Made by a program: the position numbers and the translations under genes | Shown: positions 36,701-49,382 of the stretch, piece after piece | How positions within the stretch are numbered: position 1 is the first letter of the stretch | Layout of the letters: every line of letters begins with the position of its first letter | Source of the DNA: Drosophila persimilis | Taxonomy: Eukaryota; Arthropoda; Insecta; Diptera; Drosophilidae | Length of the DNA: 64,000 nucleotides | Assembly (NCBI RefSeq): GCF_003286085.1 | Contig: NW_020825330.1 | Coordinates: forward strand, 124,001-188,000 | Reading direction: 5' to 3' | Notes under the pieces: generated by a model | Database searches by the model: none | What the model saw: the letters and a program-made list of their open reading frames with translations, nothing else | What the model was told of the DNA's origin: nothing

Positions 36701-39700
36701 CGGGAAGACGGAAGGAGCAGAAGAAGAGATCTCCTTGGACTAGCGACTGCAACTGGCCAATATCTTGTTCTCCTTCTGCGTCTTCATTCTGCTTGATTGA
36801 TTGACTGATTGATTGATGTTTCTCTATTCAGCTTCCATTTGTTGATAAGCTCTGCAGCATCTACTCGCATAGCCGGGGGGAGATGCAGTTGCAGATGATG
36901 ATGAGCAACGGAACGGGGCCTGAAAGACCATGGAACCCCCTTACGAGCCATGCAATCAGCCCATGCCGAGGCCCATCCTCTCTAGTCCTTCCGCACCCTT
37001 CGACCCCTTTGGACACATATCAACTAATTTTCTTTGACAATGGAGCAATTTACAATGCTCGTTCTGTACTGGTAAATGGCAATTTAATAAGTCTTACATA
37101 CGTATCTCTGACAGAGAGTTGGAGAGAGAGGGAAGAAGGATAAGGAAGGCGGCGCACCGCCTCTGAGCCCACCCACACAAACTAGTTGCTAACAAAATCA
37201 TATTTATAATATGCAATAATAATAAAGACGAAGATGGTGGCAGAGGCAGGGGCAAAGGCAAAGATGGAGCTGGAGAAGGATACGTGGACAGGACAGGCAG
37301 CAAAGGACCACACGAATGCCCTGAGTCCCGAGGTGAGTGCAGCACAGGACCAAAGACCAAGACCAGGAGACCAAGAGATCGGAGAGCCAACCCGACCAGA
37401 CCCCGACCCCAGCCAGGCCAAAGGACCATTTCCGGTTAAGACGGAAGTCTCATTTATCCCCCCCCCCCCCCCCCACTGTCTCTCCTTCCTCATTCTGCGT
37501 GTGTGCTTGTGCTCATGAGTGTATGTGTATGTTTATGCATGTGTAATTTTTACAAATTGTTACAACGAGCCCAATGCCACGGACCAGTTGATTGTATTTA
37601 AAGTTTCTTTTTCTGCGCCGGATAACGAAACACAGAGACGAGGAAAAGCAAGGAAAAGCTACAAACTTTTGTATGCCCTAGCCGTAAGTTGATTAGATGG
37701 AAATTTGAAATGTACATGGAGTTATACATACATATGTAGATACAATATAGATATAGAGGCACCCCAGAGTAAGCTCAAGTGTGCCCAGGAATTCATGAAC
37801 CACAGCAATGGTATCCAATGGTATGTCAAACATTGTCGAAGACGCCCTCTTCCTGATGAAAATTGCGATCATATTTCGATCATCATTGTAGTGTGGAGTA
37901 GTGCGGCATATTCCTTAAATGTGGGCAATGTTTACGCTGGTCGTTTCTTTTGCGCAGTGATTTGAATTTTCATGTAATTTCGCCTTGCAGGCGCATATCC
38001 GCCTCGTTCATAGAAGCCACAACGGTCCTCCCCATCCTGTTGATGGGGCAATGAAAATAAGGATGAAAGTGGGAAATGCGAAATTGGAAATATGAATGAG
38101 GATGGGGGTGGTGGATGTGGAGATAGAATTAGGGGAAGACGCGTGCTAAAGTCAACGCCGGTAAGCGGATATCCGCAACAAAAGCAGGAAGAAGGCACAA
38201 GAGCTAATAAACATAAATAAATTGTAGGTGCCCAGGGTCATGGATGGGCCTTCAGTGGGTTCTTTGGCCTAGACAACCTCTCCAGAAACGTTCTCCTTAA
38301 ACTGGTAATAGTCATGTGGGGGGTAGAAGATCTGCAGATCCTTGACTGGCGAAGATTCCAGGCCGCCTCGGAATCAATGCAGATTGTAGACGTTTGTTTG
38401 GTGGGGGGGGGGGGTTTTGGGTGCGGCGACTTGATGGAGGTAAAGGGATTTTATTTTTCCACTCTGATTTGTTTGGGGACAACTTAAAAAATCAATTTGC
38501 CGCCGCACAAAGGGAAGCCGAAGCCGCGTCTGGCAGTGCCACAGGGACAGTTGCAGAGTTGGGCACAGCGCAGAAATATGGAAAATTTCAATTTGTTTTG
38601 TGGAAAAGTTTCTGACACTTTTCCAGGCCAAACACGAAAACAAACAGAAAAGTTTCGCTGGCCAGTTATGGCAGCCTCCACGCTTATTACCTGGAAATAA
38701 CCATGCCCCCACGTGGACGCAGACGGAGACCCAGGCCCCAACTGAAGCTGAATCCAAACCGAATCGGCACGGACAGGACAGGGATATGTACAGGTCAGGA
38801 CTGGACCTAGCTGAAGCAATTCATTTTAGTGTTTGACTTTTGGCTATAAAGAGAGCCAGAGAGACAGAGAGGTGGCGGCTGGGACCAAAGTACAGAAAAC
38901 TTTTCCTTATTAAATGTAGAATTGTTTCCTGAGATCCCTGGCTCTCGTCTCTCGCCCTCTCTCTCTCTCTCTGTCTGTCTCTGGTCGGGAAGGGGAAGAT
39001 TTGTGGAACAGCCTGCCAAATTGTGAATTGGCAATCAGAGTCCTCATGGAATTGTTTATATAGTGTTACACACACAACCATGTATATGCACATGCTCCCC
39101 ATTCCACACTCCCGTCCGCTGGATGTGTCTGGGGCGAGTGGGTGTGTCCGTAATAGAATGCTAAAATATTCATAAATTGCCGCCAACACGGGCTCAGGCA
39201 CAGGGCAGGCAGCGGAAAACAGAGTAACTCCATCCCCGAAACAGAGATAATAAGCCCTCCTCCAGGTCCAGGTAGGTCCTTGCTGAGCCTTGGAGAGGAC
39301 CCATCAAATTATACGCAAATATTGAATTAATGAAATTATTGACAGGCGAGTGAGCCCGTTACCAAGCGGCCAGGCGGCAGCCCCAAACTAAACTTTAGGG
39401 GGCTTGTCGGTGCACCTACATATGCTGGCTATCATCACCATCATCATAGACAGCCCTGGGCCTGGGACCCACTTGTTGCCTGACAGCTTTTATGGGCTTC
39501 GGGGTTCAATGAATTGCCACAAAAATTACGCAAAACGATTGCTAAGGGTTCAATCCTCTTTCGCTTTGGATTTCACTTGGAGGGAAATCAGGAAGTCGGG
39601 ATTGTGTGATCTCCATTGGAATTCTCTCTGCAGTCAGCAGCCAATGCGAGGATATTTCCGATCTTCATCAATTTCATGTTGGAGCCATTTCAGTGGAGCC

Positions 39701-42604
39701 ACTCCCTTGAAGGATTTTTGGCTGAGTTCTCAAGAAATACTCGGGCCCCGAAACCATAGAAAAGGTCCCAAGATGATATAAAATATGCAAGGCAAGGGCG
39801 GGTAGGAGTGGTATACACACACACATATGCAAGTGATGACTTGACACAATGCCAACCCCTCCCCTGAGGAGCAGGTGGTGGACAACAGGAGGCGGAGAAA
39901 TACACACACAGACCGACAGAAAGAGAGAGAGTGAGTGTATCAAAAAGTTGCAACACTTTATGGGTCATAAATATTTATGCCTCTTGTTGCTGTTGTGGGC
40001 GCACTTTGAGGCAGCCACAGCATCACAGGAACAGCAAAATATGGAAAGAGTCAATGTAGCAAAATATTTTGGCAACAAAATGCAGGCCGACAGGCAGACG
40101 CACAGACCACGTTGACAGGGCATGTTAACGAGTTTGAAATTGAGCCCCAGACTCTGAGTCTCAGGCGAGTGGTGGTGTCAGCAAATTGGAAGGGATTTTG
40201 GTAAACTAAGCAGAGCCGAGGGATGTGCAGCTATTTTATATATATGTATTTATGCATAACAATATTCATATTTTAAGTTTTTTCCGCATGAAAAATGATA
40301 ATATCATATATCTCAAGCTTGGTGAAATTTCTCAGCACATTCTTAAAAATATCAATTCAAATTTAAAATTCAATAAATGCGAGTTCCACCAGGACACTCG
40401 ATACTGCTGCAAGGTGCGATAAATCATCGATAACTATAATTATAATCCAATTATAATTGGACGATGCATTTTCGCAACAGAGGAGCAACGCAGAATGAAC
40501 TGGTTCGCGGAGCGAACAAGAGAAAGAACCCAAAGTGAAGGCGGTTCAGCGGAATTTTCCCATTTAAGCCGTTGTCAGGTGCCTGCTCACATATGCGATT
40601 GTGCGTCTGGTGGCAGTGGAGTTGGAGGAGTCCTTGGCGCTTTTATGGTCTAGTGCACTCGCTTTGATCTTCAGATGAGGCCGCGTTGCCATGGCGAAGT
40701 TTAATTTTCAATCAAGTAACGCCTCCTCACTCCCCAGGCCACAATCTCAATCTCCCGCAATCCCCACAGCAAGGACACCCCGTACTCACCCCCAGTTCCA
40801 CGTAGAAAGTGTATATGGGGTAGGGCAGGGCAATCACCATTCCAGTCAGCCAGGTAGCACAGCAGCAAACGAAGCCCGGCAGGCGGCCCTTCAGCGGATC
40901 GTTCAGCCAGCGCATGCGATCCCAGGCAATCAGTATGTGGGATATCATGGCCACGTGTAACGGAATGTCCTTCAAAGAAATCAAATATAATATACACATG
41001 AGTTTTTTTTCTTAATACAATTATTGTACTGGCCCTGGCAGCTCGCATTATTATTATTATTGTGAGCGGTTCCTGACATACAAACCTAAATTAATAAACG
41101 AAAATCCTGACAATAATAACAAATAAATAAACAAATCAAAATTATCTATATCTGTATATTTTTCCTATACTTTAATTCCTATAATTTAATCCTCATAATA
41201 AGAGTTTATATGTATATAAGAAGTTTTAGATACAATTTAATGAGCTTAGGATAAAAGTGGAACTTTTAATTGAGTTTTTCAATTTGTATATTAAATAACA
41301 GAAATACCTTAAACTTTTATTATATCTCATTTTAATAATAAATAGTATTTGAACGCCGTTTTCATCTCAGTGTCACATTTGTCGGCTTTAAGTCCCAAAA
41401 TAAATACAACTTGTCAGATTTGTGGCATCTTCCCCCACTGCTCCACCAATCAATCATTACGCACGGAAGGGGGCCTAATGGTACGAGGATTTCACGCACA
41501 CACATGACTATGCCGCGAGGATGCCCCATGAGGTGCCTTTGTTCAGTCGTCTGCCTGGCTGGCCTGCCTGATTTTGCCTGCCTGCCTGCTGTATTTGTGA
41601 GAGCTATTTGTCGCCCTTTTGTGATAGCAATCAAATCGAATCATATCCCGTTCTACGCCTACATTCGCATTCGAAACTCCATCCCCATTTCGATCTAACT
41701 GTGCCTCTGTCGCGTAATAGAATCTCCTGCAGCGTCAAGGTTATAAATGTAATCATTTGTCTGCTCCACAGATTGAGGGCCTATCATCTGATAGAGGAGT
41801 CCCGCAGATAGAAGTGTGCCCTACCGAATCCATTTTGTTCCCGGACCCCTCTGGACGTTTGCCGTTTATTTTTTTATTTATTATTTTTTTTTTTTTTTGC
41901 CACAAAAAAAGGAAAAGGCGGTGGCTATGGCTGTGGCTGTGGCTGTGGCTGTGGCTGTGGCAGGGCACATCGGATGAAATTCAGGTATATCATTTTATTT
42001 GCCCAAAGATTGCTCAATTGAGCGAAACCTGATGCCATTTCCACTCAGCCAAATGGGGGCGGAAACTACATCTTCTTGCTCATTTTGTAAGCTAAATATA
42101 AAGTTATGGCATTTAGATACATCTACGAGTAGATGGATTACTCACCTGTAGCATGGGAAGAAAAAAGCATAGGAACTGCCCGAAGATCCAGTTCTGGATG
42201 AGCATCACCATCAGCGAGACGGGAAGGACTAAGGCGCATTGGACAAAGTGACACAGAGCCAGATTGATCAGAAATGAGTGTGTTACGTCCTTGTAGAGCC
42301 GATGGTACATGATGTACACGATAATTGCAATATTGAGAATTACTCCAAGGAGGGCCAGTGCCGCGTATTGGATGAGAAAGAGCCAGTACACGGACTTGAT
42401 GCTCGCCTTGAGGTTGAGCCGCTCCATGTCAGCAGTTGCGTTGACGTGCCAGTCGAGAAAATTGACAATCGCCATCACGTACTTTTCCGGCATATCCTTC
42501 AGCTTCTCGCCACCACCGCCGCCGTCGCCGCCTCCAGAGGTACTCGCGGCCAGATGGTAGTCGTCCGCCGCTCCCCCGCCAGGATGCAGATCAGTGGGTG
42601 ACAT
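27115..42604 (-). CDS. Rhodopsin-class orphan GPCR with long charged tail, six coding exons, 963 aa
   Basis: Coding exons are 42604-42146, 40969-40790, 29887-29796, 29710-29585, 29283-28945 and 28810-27115. All junctions use GT/AG and the total (2,892 nt) stays in frame. Seven membrane segments are visible: about 72-100, 107-136, 141-170, 183-208, 238-256, 338-357 and 371-394. Cys146 at the top of TM3 and Cys225 in the second outer loop could form the usual disulphide; Asn55 (NAT) is a possible glycan site. Family hallmarks are altered: TM2 has His119 where Asp is usual, TM3 ends Asp-Arg-Met instead of DRY, and TM7 has Phe-Pro-x-x-Tyr instead of NPxxY. The tail after about residue 400 is Ser/Gly/Arg-rich, with an (Arg-Asp/Glu) repeat near 493-525. 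The exon starts at acceptor 42616, only 12 nt before the ATG, so 5' non-coding exons exist. From memory it may correspond to the D. melanogaster X-linked orphan receptor CG32547; that is unverified. Confidence 0.9.
30174..30199. repeat. GA dinucleotide repeat
   Basis: Thirteen uninterrupted GA units. Such tracts bind GAF/CLAMP-type proteins in flies and on the X form part of MSL recognition elements, but no wider motif is evident here. Confidence 0.85.
33681..33768. repeat. GAG/GAT purine-rich trinucleotide array
   Basis: About 88 bp of almost pure purine on the plus strand (GAGGAG with GATGAG and GAAGAG variants). The minus strand reads as an open Pro-rich frame, but that is a by-product of the repeat. 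Confidence 0.85.
35267..35409. mobile_element. Possible small MITE with 12-bp inverted ends
   Basis: The left end ATACCCTTGCAG and the right end (reverse complement ATACCCTAGCAG) match at 11 of 12 bases across 143 bp. There is no coding capacity. A weaker element with a similar ATACCCTT end lies near 42738-42820. The call rests only on the inverted ends; no clear target-site duplication was confirmed. Confidence 0.4.
37458..37474. repeat. Poly-C run (17)
   Basis: Uninterrupted C tract inside the GPCR intron. Together with the G runs at 29764-29774, 38403-38414 and 51242-51259 it is unusual for a fly intron and is also a place where read length errors are likely. Confidence 0.8.
41921..41962. 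repeat. GGCTGT hexamer tandem repeat
   Basis: Six or so units of TGGCTG(T) directly after a T-run and an A-run, in the intron between GPCR coding exons 1 and 2. Confidence 0.8.
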
Positions 42605-45600
42605 TTTCTAATCACCTGAAACGAAAAGAGAGAGAAATGGTTTGTTTCATAGTTGGCCAACTAAAAACAAAATAAAACCATAGATTCAGAGAGACTTTGT
42701 CGAGAGGCAGCCTCTAGTCTCTTAGGCGAAGCTTTGGGTACCCTTGCGATCCGAGAGTACTCTCTAGAGAGACATTCCAGAAGGAATGTGCTACTTCTAT
42801 GTACCCTCTGTAAAGGGTATTTGTGGCTATAAAAGTTGTTGAAGCAGACAATTGACGTCTTTGCTTGCGCTCCGAGTTACATATGCAAAACGGTGTCCCT
42901 GGCTCTGCCTCCGTCTCTGCGCTGTGTCTGCGGTTTAGGGCAAGTTTTTGTCAAGTTATGCACGTCACATCGATGGACACGGAGACGGAGACGGATACGG
43001 ACAGGGACAGGGACAACGAATGAAGGGATGACGAGACTATGCACCCGACAAAAATGGATATGGTAAACACAACTGAACTCCGACGTTGAAACATTCGCCT
43101 GGTGACACTTTTTTAGCCTGTCTCCCTGTGGCGCCTCCAGGGAAACATGCCACACAGCCATCTACCATCCATTCATTCGTTTCATTGTGCGCTCATTGTT
43201 CTGTTGCGGCAGTTGTACAATAGTTTACGTTTAAGTTAGGTTAGCTTTGGCTTTGGCTTTGAGTTTGAGTTTGGTTTGGGTTTGATTTTTTTTGGTTTTT
43301 GTGTTGCACTTTGCTTTGTTTTGCTTCGATTCAGGATTCAGTACTCGGCATTTTGTGGTGGAAAATTCCAAAAGGAATCCAGCAACGGCTCCGCCTGCAG
43401 ACTGCAGGGACTACGGTCGGAGGACACATGATATGGAAATTGAAAATCTGTATGCAACGTCTGTCTGCGGTGGCTCAGGTTCCACTGTTTTCTGTTGGAA
43501 TTTCAATCTAGAAGGCCGACCAGACAGACAGACCGGCTGCAGCACACACGTCAAAAGAAACGGAGATACACACACTACACACTCCGGGAGCGATGAGTGG
43601 CACGTACCACACACATACACACACACACGCTCCTGCCACAGGAGCAGCCGCAGACAAACACACCACACCCACTTGGGGCTCCGCTCCGGCTGCCTCCTCA
43701 ACGGGAGGCTCCTCGATTTTCTTCCGGTCTTCCGCTTCCTTGCTTTTAAAGGGGAGGAATCCTCCTCCCCACCGTTTGGCTTCTTCATTTTGGGCGGCAA
43801 CTTCCGGTCAATTTATTGTAGCTAATTTTTCTTCACTTTCCGAAAATATTTGTGCCGCTGCAGGGAACAGGGTGCCTGCCTTTTGTTGGAGGCAGGAAAA
43901 GGGCCTTCTCCTAATTGAATCGTCTTTCAATTTCAAATCTTAAAGGAATTTCGCAGCATTTTGACATGGAAATTTCCAAGGGAAGTCCTTTGTTTGATGG
44001 CACCCTGTATCTACTGCAGTCCTCCCAGTGTTCAACTCCTGCACCCAGCTGCACGGCCGCTCGGTTTGATGACCCGTGCAACGTTCACTGGCACTGGAGC
44101 CACCTCTGGATGGTGGCAGCTGTTGGCCCGCTCTTAATTTTGTTTGAACATGCCATTTGGCAGGCTACACATCCTCGCACTTCCCCTGTCTGTTACTGAC
44201 TCGTATGGTTCGGGATCGGGAGGTTTCGAACATTAGTAGTTTTTTGCTCCCACCGCGACTGCTTTTTATCTATGTGTGCTTACGTTTTTGGCCGCGGCTA
44301 TGCGGCCCATACGTGTATGTGCAGCGGTGGCACCGTTTTGGGCCAAGTCCCTATCAGGTGTGCCCCTTGCCCCGGTTATCACTGTGTGCTTGTGCGGCAG
44401 TGCCTGGTGAGTGAGTCTATTATGCCGCTCAATGATTTACAACCCCCTCCGCTCGCCAAGGGTGCTCCCATGGCTCCCAACAACTGCAATTGCAGTGTGT
44501 GCTCCATTGTCCATTGTCCATTCTCCTCCGTTTCCGTTCCGCCCAGATTCATTCATAGTTGATGATGATAATGATGATGCAGCTGGATGGATGGAGCGTC
44601 CACTTGTTGAGCTAGCTTCCTATCCATGGACTAGGGATTAGCGCTATCCATTTGTCAATTAGTCGCTTTGCCGCATGCAAAGTTATAATTCCATTTGCAG
44701 CTGCCATTGCCACTGCAGATCGTTCGCTCATGCCCTTCACACATTTGATGTGGTTGTCACTGCCACTGCCACTGCCACTGCCAGAGTCCCAGAATCTCTT
44801 CGTCCCTGAGTGCGCTCTATGTGTGTGTGTGTGTGTGTGCGTTTTAATTAGCTTAAAATGTTGATAGACAGCGTGTTGCGGCTTGTGGCTGCTTTTGCTG
44901 CTGCTGCCGCTGTGGCTCCATTGCTAACAGGAGCCTCCCTGGGGGAGGACTTCTCCGTTAAAGGTTGCGAATAATGCGAAGACCTTCCCCAGCTTTAGGA
45001 ACGACTTTTGGACTCATCAACTGGATACAATTTAGGGCCACGCACACCCATCATCTAACCCATCAGCCACGCCACAGAATCAAGAAACAGCAAACGGGGG
45101 GAGGGCTTTATGGCTGCACTGCATCAATCAACAGCCCACTTAGAGTTCTCTAAAGTTCTGTTATTTTCTGTTCAGCAGAGCGATTTACTTGGTCATTAGG
45201 CGACCCAGCGGGAAAAGTTCCCAATGAGAGGGGATGGGGAACGGGACTGTACTTGATACACGTACCTATTGACTAGAAGTGGAAGTGCAACTGGAACTGG
45301 AAGTGATTCATGTTCGAAACGACTTTTTTCAAGCAAGTTTGCTGTTTGCTGTTTTCTTTCGCTATTGAATTTCGTTCAGTGGAGTTCTATCCATGGAAGG
45401 GATACCGTGAAAAATGCTGAGTCGCTGAGGTACTGATTCGCTCATTGCTCAAATGGTTCATTATCTGCGAGAGTCCAAAGCATTACTTCATTATTTCATT
45501 ATTTCGATGGGTTTCTACCTCAACCTCTACGTGTGTATAAATCACTTTCCATTTTAACTGGCTTGCTTATTACTTGGTTGGGGGTTGGGGGTTGGTGGTT

Positions 45601-46657
45601 GGGAAAGAGGGCCAGACAGAGATACAGGACACAAAACACAGACCTACAGACACCTCCTCCATGTGTTCGCCTGTCCGCCTGTCCGCCTGTCCGCCTGACG
45701 TGTAACCCGTGTAACCAACAAGGAGTCAAGTAATTAATACTGATTTCCCTTTACGCCCATCGAAGCGGAACAGCGCACAGAGTACGAGCACGAGGTACAG
45801 CAAGGAGAAAAACAACAAGAGAGACAGAACCAACAAGGTTTAGCAAGTGACAACAAGAAGCGGCAGGCAGCAACTTTACTTTGTGTCTCAAGGTCTGCAT
45901 GATTGCACCACCCGTGCACCCCCATCCCGTGCTGGCACCCTTGCCTCCCTGCCCGCGTGGCAGCCTCCTAAAAGCCCCCTTCTTCTGCGATGCCGATTCG
46001 GTGTCGCTTGTCGGAAACTTTCCTAATTAGGCAAACGGCAAATTGAACGCCTCTTCTGTTTCTGTATGGAGATGTATCCTTTGTAAATGCCAACATTCCC
46101 CTGAACTGGACCACCGAATGGAACACGAAATGTGGCCTTTGGTCCAGATTCCTGAGTGGCATTCAAATGGGATGCAAATGCCGAAGCCTGCGGACCAACC
46201 AGAATGACAGACAGACAGAACTATGCGCATCGACTATTTCGTATTCGATTTAATTAAACTGCAATCCATTCAAAGCCCAGGGTGTCTGCTATTATTTACA
46301 TATGAAATATATTCGTATGCATTTGTATGTATGCACTCCTTCTCGCACTGGCCTTGGACTGTCAACGTGCAACGTATGCAACTGCAACATCCAATTATTG
46401 CAGTGCAGAGTAGATGCGAAATTAAGCATTTGCCATCGCTCAATTGAAGGTCGAGGGTTGATCGAAGAATAGCACTGCGACGACACTTTAATGTATGACA
46501 AAAATGGGCTGGAGATTGAGCCACATTGAGCATCATTAATAAACTATATATTAATAAAGAGATAGGATTCTAGCATACATATGTAAGTACATATGTAAAG
46601 ATTTAAGTATGTATGTATGTATGTACATGTCAATGCAGAAATGGGCTTTCATTTTGT

Positions 46658-46832
46658 ATACCCGATACTCAAAATGAGTCTGTCTGTCCGTCCGTCTGTC
46701 CGCCTAGTACTCAAAGAATATAAGAGCTAGAGCAACGACAGTTTGTATCCGGACTTCTGTGATATGTCACTGTTACAAGTATATTTCAAAATCTCGACAC
46801 ACCCCCTTCCGCCCCCACAAAGAACGATAATG
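46658..46832 (+). mobile_element. Truncated Helentron-like copy
   Basis: It starts ATACCCGATACTCAAAATGAG, passes straight into the GTCTGTCCGTCC tract, then AAGAGCTAGAGCAACGA and CCCCCTTCCGCCCCCACAAAG, and ends abruptly. It keeps the left end and one internal unit of the 11.8-kb copy. It lacks the right end. Confidence 0.7.
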
Positions 46833-49335
46833 TTTGTTCGATGTTTGTTCTGTCCATCCATGAGCCAACTTTTCGCTCCACTCTCGCATATCCCTTTTCA
46901 GGAGTTGTGAAAGCTGTGATGCAGTTTGAGACAGAGTCGGAGATTGAGTAAAAGCATTGACAAAATGTTTCATGTTGTTCTAGTGATGGGAAAGCATCGT
47001 TTTTTTCCAATACAAGACAATACAACCCGATACCAACACTTGCGAACAACGAATGGTCAAAGCTTTACAAACACTAGCAAGCACAGCCAAACAAGCGTAG
47101 CCACTGCTGCTGCTGTTTAGTCTCCTGTAAATTATGCATTTCCAATCATGCGAGGGCGGGGCTAGATACAAAATTTGCAATTGTCGCTCCGCTGATATTT
47201 GAAACTCAGTAAATGGTTTATTGCACAGAATGGTTTACTGTTCCACCTGATTGTAGGCCTGTATTCTGCCACATGCCGCTTGCCACCTGTCCCACGCTGA
47301 AAAGTATGCTGCATAAAAGCTGCTCCAGAGCGGAGAATGAGGCAGCCGCAGCAGCAGTGGCCTGAATGAGTGAGCGAGTTAATTGTTCAGCAACACGCAA
47401 CGCGGAGCAACGGCGGCGGCAAATGTATTTAATTAGCAAACAAATGATTTTGATAGCTGAACCACGCCCCCAAAACGCCCCAACGCACCCGTACCGCCTC
47501 TCCCTTGCCTTGGTATACGGATCATAGAGACAAAGCCCCAAAGCCGAAGCGGCCATAAAATCAACGAAAGAGAAAGCAAAATTATTTGCTCATAAAAATT
47601 TGTATAACGAGTCGCGCGACTGCTGGGGAGCGAATTGAATTGTGGGGATATAGTACATTGTATGTACAGATATATACAGATATATTTGGTATATATGAAC
47701 ATATACATATTTATGTGTGTGGCATTGAAGACATCCTCCCCATTCCTTGCTTGGGGGTTGTAATGCGTCTTTTAGGCTGGTGCGTCCATAAATTAGCAGG
47801 CACTGCAAAAAGACGACATCGAGCTCGCTCAAAAACTTTTATCAGGCTTTTTACAGAGACCCATTCACTCACTCCCGTTTACTCCCGTCTACTGTCACAC
47901 GCCTGCCTATGTCTGTCTGTGACTCTGCCTCTGTTTGAGCCTCTTTATTTTGGGAGGGCCAAGACGAGCCTCTTCTGGCCAACTGGTGCGATGCGGCGGC
48001 ATTGACTGATTATGGCTGCCAGCAGGCAAATAAACACACGGAAAAAGGTAGTGCACAAGGCCAGGCAGAACGGGAGTGAGAATGGTTTAAGGGAATACAT
48101 GGAAATTGATAAGCCAGTTGCTGCTACTTTGTAAACACACAGATATACACCCCGACACCACACACACCACGCGCACACACACAGATACACAATCTAATTT
48201 GAGTGACAGTGAGTGGGTGGGGTGGTTGGGCGACAGTGGTGTGTGTGTGTGTGTTTGTGCACTTTATGTTTATTGTTTTCGCCCACTTTAACCCAAAACC
48301 AACACAATCGCACTCGAAGACCGAATACTCGAATACCCTTTGCCCGAAGTTACGCTACACTCGATACAGACCGCGGGCTGGAAAAAGTGTCCACATGCAG
48401 TGCAGTGACATCTACATTTGCCTTTTGTCTTTCGAAGTCTCGCTGTCGAAGGATCCCCAACCCCAATCACATACCCCATCGCTGGCTTTATTGTCACTGG
48501 CTTATGCACATAAAAAATATATACAAATTTTTCCATGAATACCATAGACGTATGATTACTCGTACTGGTATCAATGTCTATTCCTCAACCGGAGAACCAG
48601 ACTGGCTTCAGTTCTCACTAGATTTTGGAAATTTGCTGGCACCACATGGAATACGAATATATGTAAATAGTTTTGACTGTTCCAAGGGACTCCCTCTGAG
48701 GTAGCAGGATTGATTGAGCTCTCTGATTGAGCAATCAGGGAGAAAAAGACGATCGATTACCTCCATCGCATCAGTCGGAATGCCTGCCTGCTGGCTTTAT
48801 CCGTGTAGTCGATCGAAAGTAGTTTTTGATTCCATATTTATGGCATTTTTAATGTTCAGCCTGTTGGATAATTGAGGGCAGGGGGCAGGAGCACTTGCAT
48901 TTGGTCGGTGTCTAGATACGATTTCCTTCAATAATTGCGCATTATTTTATTTTGCGCACTGCGCCTCCAATTGCTGAAGGAATAGCTCTTCAGGATGTGG
49001 AGTTGGTTATGTGGCAATGTCAGTAGGGGATTGCGGGGGTTTGTCTGCCCCACCGAGTGGCAATTGGCAAGTGGCAAGGGAGTTGCGCACTGCGAAATCA
49101 TTATCGAGGAGCCGAGGCTAATTATTTTAATAGCGCCAATCAAGCCAATTTACACAGTCGAAATGGGAAATGGGGAAATGGGAAATACCAGGAGGATGGT
49201 CATCAGTGCAACAGTTAGTCCTCCCCATCATCATCCCCATCCACATACCCATCCCCACTCCTATCCCTCTCTCCATCAATGGAGGAGCGTGCAGATAATT
49301 GCATACTCCTCTTTCTTGGAAGGACACGATACAGG

Positions 49336-49382
49336 CGGACAAACGGACAAACGGACAAACGGACAAACGGACAAACGGACAA
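49336..49382. repeat. GGACAAAC 8-bp tandem repeat, about six units
   Basis: Six nearly perfect copies of GGACAAAC. It gives spurious open frames on both strands (QTDKRTNG and its complement). Confidence 0.85.

Larger units (their letters stand above)
29888..40789 (-). other. 10.9-kb intron between GPCR coding exons 2 and 3
   Basis: It separates the exon ending after TM4 from the exon carrying the second outer loop. I see no exon in it that I can support on either strand. It contains a GA microsatellite (30174-30199), the GAG/GAT array (33681-33768), a MITE-like inverted repeat (35267-35409) and homopolymer runs of C (37458-37474) and G (38403-38414). Confidence 0.75.

Noticed and set aside
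42738-42820. Second MITE-like element with ATACCCTT-type ends
   Set aside because: Only about seven matching terminal bases and an extra internal ACCCTCTGTAAAGGGTAT palindrome that could explain the signal.
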